NCBI RefSeq assembly: GCF_004028275.1
Contig: NZ_CP035033.1
Span: 186,001 to 250,000 of the forward strand
DNA: 64,000 nucleotides
From: Hydrogenovibrio thermophilus
GTDB lineage: Bacteria > Pseudomonadota > Gammaproteobacteria > Thiomicrospirales > Thiomicrospiraceae
Direction: 5' to 3'
Shown: positions 29,104-36,621 of the stretch, in pieces
How positions within the stretch are numbered: the stretch's first letter is position 1
Layout: each line of letters begins with the position of its first letter
The notes under the pieces: model-generated
What the model was told of the DNA's origin: nothing
Seen by the model: only the letters and a program-made list of their open reading frames with translations
Databases searched by the model: none
Program-made: the position numbers and the translations under genes

Positions 29104-31317
29104 ATGGATATTTCACACATATTAAATGATTTAAATGACGCCCAGCGAGAAGCGGTGACGGTGGATGACCGTCATGCCTTGATTCTCGCCGGCGCCGGCA
29201 GTGGTAAAACCCGAGTGCTGGTGCATCGCATCGCTTGGTTGACGGAGGTGATGGGCTTTTCGGCATATAACATTCTCGCCGTGACCTTCACCAATAAAGC
29301 CGCCAGTGAAATGCGCGGTCGGGTGGAAGCGTTGATCGGCAATCAGTCGCAAGGCATTACCATGGGCACGTTTCACGGCATTGCCTATCGTTTGCTGCGC
29401 ACCCATTATCAGGAAGCCGGGTTGCCACAAGCCTTTCAGATTCTGGATGCCGATGACCAGAAACGTGTGATCAAGCGGTTATTGAAAGCGTTGGAACTGG
29501 ACGAAGCGCAATGGCCGCATAAACAGGTGCAGGCGTTTATCAACGGTGAGAAAGAAGAAGGTCGCCGTCCGCATCACATTGATGCCGGGCACAATCCGTA
29601 TGTGCGTAAGATGGTGCAGATTTATCAAGCTTACGAGGAACAGTGCAAACGGGCAGGCCTGGTGGATTTTGCCGAATTACTGTTGCGCGCCCACGAACTG
29701 TGGCTGAAGAATCCCCAAGTGCTGGCGCATTATCAAAATCGTTACCGTCATATTCTGGTGGACGAATTTCAAGACACCAATACCTTGCAATACGCCTGGT
29801 TGCGGGTGTTGGCGGGCGCCACGGGCAAATTGTTTATCGTCGGTGACGACGACCAATCCATTTACGGTTGGCGTGGGGCGAAAATCGAGAACATACGCCG
29901 TTTCGACGAGGATTTTTCCGATGTGAAAACCGTTCGTCTGGAGCAGAACTACCGTTCCACCAATGTGATTTTGAAAGCCGCCAATGCGTTGATTGCACAC
30001 AACCAGGACCGGATGGGGAAAAACCTTTGGAGTGCCGGCGAAGACGGCGAACCGATTCAAATTTACGAAGCCTTCAATGAGCAGGACGAAGCGCGCTACA
30101 TTTGTAATCAGATTGAAGCCTGGTGCGAACAGGGCGGCAGCCGTTCGGAAATTGCGGTGTTGTATCGTTCCAACGCCCAGTCGCGCGTGATGGAGCAGGC
30201 GCTGTTGCAAGCGCAGATTCCGTATCGGGTGTATGGCGGTTTGCGGTTTTACGATCGTGCCGAAATCAAGGATGTGTTGGCTTATCTGCGCCTGTTGATC
30301 AGTCGCGAAGACGATGCCGCCTTCGAACGGGTGTATAACCATCCGCCGCGCGGCATCGGCAATAAAACCGCCGATCAAATCCGCGAAGTGGCACGAATGG
30401 AGGAAATTTCGCTCTGGCAAGCGGCCAATCAGTTGGTGGAAGCCGGTTTAACGGCGCGTGCCAAAACGTCGGTCAATGGTTTTTTGACCTTGATTGAAGC
30501 ATTGGATCAAAGCACCGACGGACTCGATTTACAGGATCAGGTCATGCAGGTGGTGTCGCGCTCCGGCTTGCAGCTGCATTTTGAAAAGGACACCTCCGAG
30601 CAAGGCCAAAGCCGTTTGGAAAACATCGACGAATTGATTAACGCTGTCAGTCAATTCAAGCCGATGCGCACAAACGAAAGTGTGGCTGATTTGCCGAGTG
30701 ATGCGTTTGATGAACCGAATTTCGATAATCCTCTGGCGGAGTTTTTGGCGCAGGCGGCGTTGGAGGCCGGTGAGCAACAGGCTGATCATTGGGAGTCGTC
30801 GGTGCAGTTGATGACGTTGCACGCCGCCAAAGGGTTGGAGTTTCCGCTGGTGTTTATGATTGGTTTGGAAGAAGGGCTCTTCCCGTCTCAACAATCGCAG
30901 GAAGACCCTTATCGATTGGAGGAGGAACGTCGTCTGGCCTATGTCGGGATCACGCGGGCAGAAAAGCAGTTGATGATTTCCTATGCCAATCGCCGCCGGA
31001 TGCACGGTTCGGAGTTTTATCCGTTGCCGTCGCGCTTTTTAAAAGAAGTGCCTGAGGATTGTGTGCAGCATGTGCGGTTAAAAGGATCGGCACAGGCGAC
31101 CACGTCGTCGTATGGCGGCGGATTTGGCGCCGGCGCGTCGGCCACCTTGAATGAAAGCGGTTACCAGGCCGGTGAACGGGTGTTTCATCAGAAGTTCGGG
31201 GAGGGCATGGTGTTGGCGACCGAAGGTGCCGGTGACCATGCGCGCATTCAGGTGAATTTCAATCATGCCGGCACCAAGTGGCTGGTGGCGGCCTTTGCCA
31301 AACTGGAGAAATTGTGA
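29104..31317 (+). CDS. uvrD: DNA helicase II
   Basis: ATP-dependent 3'-5' superfamily 1 helicase of excision and mismatch repair. 737 residues from the ATG at 29104; the longer reading from 29044 lacks similarity. Motifs in order: LNDAQREAV (Q motif), AGAGSGKT (Walker A), VTFTNKAASEM, MGTFHGIAYRLLR, LVDEFQDTN (Walker B), VGDDDQSIYGWRGA, LEQNYRST, TLHAAKGLEF and YVGITRAEKQL. The C-terminal Tudor-like tail (GERVFHQKFGEGMV) distinguishes UvrD/PcrA from Rep. No clear ribosome binding site before the start. Its TGA overlaps the next ATG. Confidence 0.95.
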   Translation: MDISHILNDLNDAQREAVTVDDRHALILAGAGSGKTRVLVHRIAWLTEVMGFSAYNILAVTFTNKAASEMRGRVEALIGNQSQGITMGTFHGIAYRLLRTHYQEAGLPQAFQILDADDQKRVIKRLLKALELDEAQWPHKQVQAFINGEKEEGRRPHHIDAGHNPYVRKMVQIYQAYEEQCKRAGLVDFAELLLRAHELWLKNPQVLAHYQNRYRHILVDEFQDTNTLQYAWLRVLAGATGKLFIVGDDDQSIYGWRGAKIENIRRFDEDFSDVKTVRLEQNYRSTNVILKAANALIAHNQDRMGKNLWSAGEDGEPIQIYEAFNEQDEARYICNQIEAWCEQGGSRSEIAVLYRSNAQSRVMEQALLQAQIPYRVYGGLRFYDRAEIKDVLAYLRLLISREDDAAFERVYNHPPRGIGNKTADQIREVARMEEISLWQAANQLVEAGLTARAKTSVNGFLTLIEALDQSTDGLDLQDQVMQVVSRSGLQLHFEKDTSEQGQSRLENIDELINAVSQFKPMRTNESVADLPSDAFDEPNFDNPLAEFLAQAALEAGEQQADHWESSVQLMTLHAAKGLEFPLVFMIGLEEGLFPSQQSQEDPYRLEEERRLAYVGITRAEKQLMISYANRRRMHGSEFYPLPSRFLKEVPEDCVQHVRLKGSAQATTSSYGGGFGAGASATLNESGYQAGERVFHQKFGEGMVLATEGAGDHARIQVNFNHAGTKWLVAAFAKLEKL

Positions 31318-31928
31318 TGTTTCGAGTGGAAGAGCTCGCCATTGACGCCTTGCTGGCTCCGGTATCTTTTGCACTGGCCGAGCAGGAGGTCTTGATGGTG
31401 TCCGGCGTATCCGGTTCCGGCAAATCGCTTTTGTTGCGTGCTTTAGCGGACTTGGAACCCCATTCCGGCCAGGCCTGGTTGAATGCCGAGAAACAGTCGG
31501 CGTTTCCGCCGCCGGTGTGGCGTCGTCAAGTGATGTGGTTTCCGGCCGAAACCGCTTGGTGGGACGATTCGGTTGAAGCGCATTACCCGGATGCTGTGAC
31601 CGAGAAGGATTCGGATCGGTTGGTTTCCGGTTTGGCCGCGCTGGGATTGCCGAAGTCGATTTTAAAACAACCGGTCACGGCCTTGTCGAGCGGCGAAAAA
31701 CAGCGATTGGCTTTGTTGCGGGGCTTGGCGTTCCAGCCGAAAGTGTTGTTGTTGGATGAGGTGACGGCGAACCTGGATCCGGACTCCACCTTGGCGGTTG
31801 AGGCATTGGTTCAATCTTATTTGGCCGAACAACAAGCCTGCGCGGTGTGGGTCTCGCATGACCCGGCGCAGGCGGAACGACTCGCGTCCCAGCAGTTGGT
31901 GTTGTCGAAAGGCTCGACGACGCTCTAA
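31317..31928 (+). CDS. Orphan ABC transporter ATPase (FetA/YbbL-like)
   Basis: 203 residues, a compact ATPase. Walker A is SGVSGSGKSLLL, the signature is ALSSGEKQRLALLRGL, Walker B is VLLLDEVTANLD and the H-loop is WVSHDPAQ. Size and the SSGEKQRLALLR signature resemble FetA (YbbL), the ATPase of an iron exporter whose permease FetB normally follows. No permease gene is adjacent; the next gene is on the other strand. It starts within the uvrD stop (TGATG), so it is translationally coupled to the helicase. CCAGGCCTGG at 31469. Confidence 0.75.
   Translation: MFRVEELAIDALLAPVSFALAEQEVLMVSGVSGSGKSLLLRALADLEPHSGQAWLNAEKQSAFPPPVWRRQVMWFPAETAWWDDSVEAHYPDAVTEKDSDRLVSGLAALGLPKSILKQPVTALSSGEKQRLALLRGLAFQPKVLLLDEVTANLDPDSTLAVEALVQSYLAEQQACAVWVSHDPAQAERLASQQLVLSKGSTTL
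31469..31478. repeat. CCAGGCCTGG word in the ABC ATPase gene
   Basis: Perfect copy, Gly-Gln-Ala-Trp. Confidence 0.9.
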
Positions 31929-32305
31929 GCTTTAATATGGATTGACGTAAAACGCGAATCGGATTTGACGGAATTATTTGTCGAAGTATTTATCCAGCTC
32001 CTCGTACAGAATCTCCATATACATTTTAATTTCGGTCCGCCACCCATGACGACCGCCATCATCGCGGCTTCCAGCATTTCTTCCTTGGTGGCCTTGGCCT
32101 CGACGCAATCTTTGGCGTGGACGGCGATACACCAAGCGCACTGGAAGGCGATGGCCAGCGATAACAGAATCAAATGTTTGCTTTTGGCGTCCATCGCGCC
32201 GTCCTTCTCGGCGATTTTGATAAAGGCGCTGAACTCTTTGAGTTGGTCCGGCATATCCTGCATCAAGCGACCCATCAATTGTCCGGTTTCTTGCAATCTT
32301 TCCAT
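31925..32305 (-). CDS. Carboxymuconolactone decarboxylase-family protein, apparently frameshifted
   Basis: 126 residues as read, AhpD-like. CAWCIAVHAKDC (about 57-68) carries the CxxC...H redox/peroxidase-type motif, and EAAMMAVVMGGGPKL is the family core. After PKLK the frame runs into a cysteine/tryptophan/serine-rich tail with no family character. In the next frame the same strand reads MYMEILYEELDKYFDK and stops at 31974, which is the normal family ending. One base appears lost at the A run around 32024-32029, or two gained. This could be a real mutation or a sequence error. The misread tail overlaps the ABC ATPase stop by four bases. Confidence 0.7.
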   Translation of the reverse strand: MERLQETGQLMGRLMQDMPDQLKEFSAFIKIAEKDGAMDAKSKHLILLSLAIAFQCAWCIAVHAKDCVEAKATKEEMLEAAMMAVVMGGGPKLKCIWRFCTRSWINTSTNNSVKSDSRFTSIHIKA

Positions 32306-32532
32306 GGCTTCTCTCTCCTCTGGTTGCCGCTTTTTCAGGATGCTGAAAAAGCGGGCAAGTAGTTTTACTTAGACAGACAGTTCAAATCTTACCGCAAAAG
32401 CGTTTGGGTGTGTCTCGGTTTTTGGATGAAATTTTTTTGACTCGTCGCTTGCGGCATACAAAGTGTTCAGATGAGGTTCGGAAATAAAAATGGTCAGGGT
32501 GTTTGTCCCAATTTTTGGTTTAAAATAATGGC

Positions 32533-34524
32533 ATGACAGACGATAAACGCCTCATTTCAAGCGCACAAATCGAATGGACGCCGGAGCAGGTGCCTAAAGC
32601 GACGCATTTCGATGATATCTATTATTCGGTCAGCGATGGCTTGGCCGAATCCGATTACGTGTTTGTGCAGCAAAACCAACTGCCGGAACGGTTTGCCGCT
32701 TTGCGGGCAGGCGAGGTCTTCACGGTGGCGGAAACCGGTTTCGGTACCGGGTTGAATTTTTTGCAAACACTGCGTGCCTGGTTTGAATGTGCGCCGAAAA
32801 GCGCCGAACTGCAATTTATTTCATTTGAAAAGTTTCCTTTGAGCGGTGAAGACCTTTCAAAAGCCCATGGCGCGTTTGCGGAATTAGGGACGTTGTCACA
32901 AGCATTATGTGCGGTTTATCCGCTCCGGTTGCCGGGTTGGCATGAAATGTCGTTATTTGATGGAAAAGTGCGTTTAATTGTTTGGTTCGGCGATCTTTTG
33001 CTGGGATTGCCTGAATTTGAGTGCTCGGTGGACGCTTGGTTTTTGGACGGTTTTGCGCCGAGTAAAAACCCGGATATGTGGCAACCGGCTCTCTATACGC
33101 AGATGGCGCGTTTGAGTCATGTTCAAACCACGTTTGCCACCTTTACAGCCGTTGGCGAGGTGCGCCGTGGGTTGCAAAAGGCTGGGTTCGCGGTGGAAAA
33201 AATGCCCGGTTTTGGACGCAAACGGGAAATGTGTCGGGGGCAATTGTCGCAAGAGCGTGCTTTCTCATCGAAGGCGCCCTGGTTTGCGTCGCCGGATCCG
33301 ATCAAACCAGTCAAGCAGCGCGCTGTGGTCATTGGCGCCGGGCTGGCCGGCGCAACGGTGGCACGCCAATTGGCGGAGCAGGGCTGGACGGTCAGAGTGT
33401 TGGAGGCGGGGGCGCAACCGGGGCAACAGGCATCCGGCAATCTGGCCGGCGCGATTCACCCGTTGGTGACCGCGGATTGGAATCTGCGCAGTCAGTTTTA
33501 TTTGAGAGGTTTCGAGACCACCTTGAAATGGCTCGAGCCTTGGCTCGACAATCGTCAAATCGTCGGTGAACTCAATGGACTGATGCAGTTGGCGGTGACC
33601 GATACGTTGGATAAACGTCTGAAAGACAGTTTGCAACGGGTTGGCTTGCCGCCGGAGTTCGCGGTTTGGTGTGATGCCGAACAGGCCAGTGCGCGAATCG
33701 GTCAAACAACGGAATTTGAAGGGTTGTTCTTTCCAAAAGGCGGTTGGGTGCGCCCGTCGACGGTGGTGGACACCTGTTTAGCGCATGAAAACATCGAATT
33801 GCGTTTGCATGAGACGGTGACGGATTTGGTGAAAAATGACCGGGCCTGGTCAATTGTGACTAATCAGACCCAGCACGAAGCTGAAGTGGTGGTGGTGGCC
33901 ACGGGTGCTTTGGATGAAGCGTTGAACCGTCAGTTGGGGTTGCCGATTCGCCCGGTGAAGGGGCAGGTCAGTCATTTGCCAGCCACGGCTATCCAAGCAC
34001 CGTTGCATTGCACTGTGACGCACCGAGGCTATACGGTCACGGGCAATTTGGGGGAGGATGCACCTTATGAGGGGGTGACTGGAGCCACGTTTGAAGCGCC
34101 GGATACAGCTACGGAGCTGTCGGAAGCGGCGCAATCGGAAAACCGTGAGATGGTTTCCGAGGCTTTGCCGAACTGGTGGAATCACGAAGCCGGGTTGCAT
34201 GGCAAAATCGGTTTTCGCCCGACGACGCCGGATCACCTGCCGTTGATTGGCGCGGTGCCGCCGCCGGAATGGATGGCGGAGGCTTATTTGTCGCAACCGC
34301 ATAGCCAAGTTCCGCATCGTTATCCGCCGCAGCGGTATCAAACCGGGCTGTTTGTCAGTAACGGTCATGGAGCGCGGGGCTTGATGTCGGTTTTTCTCGG
34401 TGCGGAAATCATCGGGCGGATGGTGGCCGGTGAAATGGCCGTCATGCCCCAGCATCTCTACCACGCGGTACACCCTTCGCGCTTTGCGATTCGAGCTTGG
34501 CGAAGCGGTAAAAAGTCATACTAA
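32533..34524 (+). CDS. mnmC: Bifunctional tRNA wobble-uridine modification protein MnmC
   Basis: 663 residues, both halves present. The N-terminal methyltransferase (about 1-240; ETGFGTGLNFLQ, WFLDGFAPSKNPDMW) makes mnm5s2U. The C-terminal FAD oxidoreductase (about 260-640; VIGAGLAGATVARQLAEQGW, SNGHGARGLMS) removes the carboxymethyl group from cmnm5s2U. Catalysis is in cytoplasmic tRNA maturation at U34. Starts after TAAAATAATGGC without a strong binding site. Confidence 0.95.
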   Translation: MTDDKRLISSAQIEWTPEQVPKATHFDDIYYSVSDGLAESDYVFVQQNQLPERFAALRAGEVFTVAETGFGTGLNFLQTLRAWFECAPKSAELQFISFEKFPLSGEDLSKAHGAFAELGTLSQALCAVYPLRLPGWHEMSLFDGKVRLIVWFGDLLLGLPEFECSVDAWFLDGFAPSKNPDMWQPALYTQMARLSHVQTTFATFTAVGEVRRGLQKAGFAVEKMPGFGRKREMCRGQLSQERAFSSKAPWFASPDPIKPVKQRAVVIGAGLAGATVARQLAEQGWTVRVLEAGAQPGQQASGNLAGAIHPLVTADWNLRSQFYLRGFETTLKWLEPWLDNRQIVGELNGLMQLAVTDTLDKRLKDSLQRVGLPPEFAVWCDAEQASARIGQTTEFEGLFFPKGGWVRPSTVVDTCLAHENIELRLHETVTDLVKNDRAWSIVTNQTQHEAEVVVVATGALDEALNRQLGLPIRPVKGQVSHLPATAIQAPLHCTVTHRGYTVTGNLGEDAPYEGVTGATFEAPDTATELSEAAQSENREMVSEALPNWWNHEAGLHGKIGFRPTTPDHLPLIGAVPPPEWMAEAYLSQPHSQVPHRYPPQRYQTGLFVSNGHGARGLMSVFLGAEIIGRMVAGEMAVMPQHLYHAVHPSRFAIRAWRSGKKSY

Positions 34525-34616
34525 TTCACTTCTATCTCTACGTTAAATCGAGTATCATGATGGCCGTCAGTTGCATAAAAAATAATGTTAATAATTTAAA
34601 ACAAGTGGTTGTTATT

Positions 34617-35666
34617 ATGAAAAAAGCACTCTTTCTATTTGTGTTGTCAGTGTGGGGTTTGTCCGGTTGTACGCAATCGATGGTAAATGAAAATGAAGCG
34701 TCTCTAAAAAAGGTCGCGCCATCGTGGATTGTGTCCACTCAGGATGAAGACAGTGAATATTTATACGCCAAAGGCCAAGCGCCTTTGGATGAAGGTCAGG
34801 CCGACGCGACGGAGCAGGCCAAAGCCAGTGCCAAACAAAATTTGGCGGCCTTGGTGAATGGCCGGATGCAGACAATGCCGTCCACCAAGCAAATCGCGGT
34901 GGAAGAAGAAACGCCGTTTGAAAGCAAGTTGCGGAAAGCCATTCGCGCCGAAGTGAAGGGCTATCAAATTACCGTGCCGGATGCGGACACCGTTTATGTC
35001 GATGACGAAGCGAATACGGTATTTGCGTTGGCGAAAATTCCGAAAGCCGCCATTGACGACGCAATGATGGAGCGTTTGCAGGCTTTGGATAATCAATTGA
35101 CGGATTATCTGCACGTGAGTGGCAAAGGGTCCAAATTGAACCAGTTGCTGTCGATTCTGCCGGCCATGCCGACGATTGAAGCGCGCGCGGACCTGAAAGC
35201 GCATTTGGAAAATTTTAAGGGTGAGTCTATTACCTTACCGCACGACCAATTGGCGGAATTACTACAGAAGCGTATGAACACTTTGGTGGATCAAATCGTC
35301 ATCAATCTGGATGCCAGTACTCAGGAAACGGCGGCTTTTGAAACCGCTTTCCGTAAAGCATTGGCATCGGAAGGCTTCAATATGACGGCGAGAAAGCCGG
35401 ATTTGACCTTCAAGTATTTCATCGAAGCGAATGAGTCGAAAGAAGAGACCCTGTACAAAGTCAGTTTGATTGGTGATTTGGAAATGATCAATGACTTAGG
35501 GGTCACTGTGGCGACGGTGAGTAACGAATATCAAGGTATGAACGAAATGAAACCGGAAGCGACCGGCGCGGCTCTGATGGCGTTTGCTGATGAAGCGACC
35601 GATACCATCGTCAAGACATCGGTCGACTATATGAATAAGGTCAATCAACTGAATTACAATCGCTAA
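34617..35666 (+). CDS. LPP20-like lipoprotein
   Basis: 349 residues from the ATG at 34617. The lipobox LSGC gives a mature cysteine at about 18. The segment YLYAKGQAPLDEGQADATEQAKASAKQNLAAL is the LPP20 pattern of a short strand followed by an alanine-rich helix. The C-terminal half (about 215-340) contains a second alpha/beta unit. LPP20 proteins are surface or periplasmic lipoproteins of unknown biochemical role, named after a Helicobacter antigen. First gene of a three-gene unit with a small membrane peptide and a YfaZ-type protein. Confidence 0.75.
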   Translation: MKKALFLFVLSVWGLSGCTQSMVNENEASLKKVAPSWIVSTQDEDSEYLYAKGQAPLDEGQADATEQAKASAKQNLAALVNGRMQTMPSTKQIAVEEETPFESKLRKAIRAEVKGYQITVPDADTVYVDDEANTVFALAKIPKAAIDDAMMERLQALDNQLTDYLHVSGKGSKLNQLLSILPAMPTIEARADLKAHLENFKGESITLPHDQLAELLQKRMNTLVDQIVINLDASTQETAAFETAFRKALASEGFNMTARKPDLTFKYFIEANESKEETLYKVSLIGDLEMINDLGVTVATVSNEYQGMNEMKPEATGAALMAFADEATDTIVKTSVDYMNKVNQLNYNR

Positions 35667-35678
35667 GGGTGTGATGAC

Positions 35679-35876
35679 ATGAAAAAACTGTGGCTGGTGT
35701 TGCTGGTGGTCGTGTTTGCGGTTTTGGCCGTGATGTTCGATTGGTTTGGCAGTCGTGATGTGGCGCAGAGCGGTGTCGAGGCGACACAGGGCGCGGTGGA
35801 TAAAATTCAGGAGACGGGAGATGCCATCTCCCAGACCATTCAACAATTAAATGAAACGAAAAAGGAAGCGAATTAA
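35679..35876 (+). CDS. Small single-pass membrane protein
   Basis: 65 residues: one hydrophobic helix (about 4-22, LWLVLLVVVFAVLAVMF) followed by a polar amphipathic helix rich in Gln, Glu and Thr. No family recognised. It lies 12 bases after the LPP20-like gene, and its stop codon TAA is immediately followed by the ATG of the YfaZ-type gene, so it is very likely real and cotranslated. Confidence 0.7.
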   Translation: MKKLWLVLLVVVFAVLAVMFDWFGSRDVAQSGVEATQGAVDKIQETGDAISQTIQQLNETKKEAN

Positions 35877-36476
35877 ATGATGTTATGGAAGCGGTTGCGT
35901 AAAAGCATTTTGGTTGCTGGATTGATTGGATTGTCTTCAACGGCGACTGCCGCCATTGATGGAAATGCCGGGTTGGATTTGTCTTTATCCAATGACACCG
36001 CTAATGTCGGTCTGTATTCTTTGCGTGAGACACCGCAGGAACTGACCAACCTCGGCATCGATTTCATGTTCAACAATGATGGCGACCGTGTGTTGGACCT
36101 GTTCGGCAGCATTGCCCGCAAAGGTTTGATGGGCAACCAAAACCTGGAGTTGGGCCTGAAAGGCAAAGTCTTCTATCTGGATGAAGATAAGGACGGCAAC
36201 AATGGCTATGGCCTGATGTTGGGGGCCTTGGGGCGCTATTGGTTACCGACGTCTGTACCGTCGGCGATTGCAGCGGAGTATATCTATGCGCCGTCCATCG
36301 TCACCTTCGGTGATGCCGACAACGCTTACGAGTTCAATGTCCGTGCCGAAATGCGCATTCTGCCAAGCGCGGTGGCGTACATCGGCTTCCGCCAGTTCCA
36401 GGTGAAATTCCCGAAAACCGGCTATCATGAAGTGGATGGCAACGCCCATATCGGTGTGCGCATCGCTTTCTATTAA
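35877..36476 (+). CDS. YfaZ-family outer membrane protein
   Basis: 199 residues. A signal peptide of about 25 (GLSSTATAA) is followed by alternating hydrophobic strands typical of a small beta-barrel, ending with the C-terminal aromatic signature HIGVRIAFY. The repeated GLDLSLSNDTANVGLY and GLMLGALGRYWLP match YfaZ. Function unknown; presumed outer-membrane pore or structural protein. Last gene of its operon, with a terminator 24 bases on. Confidence 0.8.
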   Translation: MMLWKRLRKSILVAGLIGLSSTATAAIDGNAGLDLSLSNDTANVGLYSLRETPQELTNLGIDFMFNNDGDRVLDLFGSIARKGLMGNQNLELGLKGKVFYLDEDKDGNNGYGLMLGALGRYWLPTSVPSAIAAEYIYAPSIVTFGDADNAYEFNVRAEMRILPSAVAYIGFRQFQVKFPKTGYHEVDGNAHIGVRIAFY

Positions 36477-36499
36477 GCGCATCGTATAAGCATGTTTGG

Positions 36500-36524
36500 A
36501 AAGGGCCTTCGGGCCCTTTTTTGT
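36500..36524 (+). terminator. Intrinsic terminator after the YfaZ-type gene
   Basis: AAAGGGCC-TTC-GGGCCCTTTTTT, a short strong stem with a T run, between the YfaZ-type gene and the hybrid kinase. Confidence 0.9.
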
Positions 36525-36621
36525 TGCCCTTAACGATTTTTGACAAAAGGTTTCGGCAAGGGAAAGATCTGGAGGTGTGAAATGGTCGTGCCTCGGGTTC
36601 GGAATTGAGTAAAATAATCAC

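Noticed and set aside
29044-29110. LexA (SOS) box before uvrD
   Set aside because: CTGT occurs at about 29056 but there is no ACAG at the required spacing.
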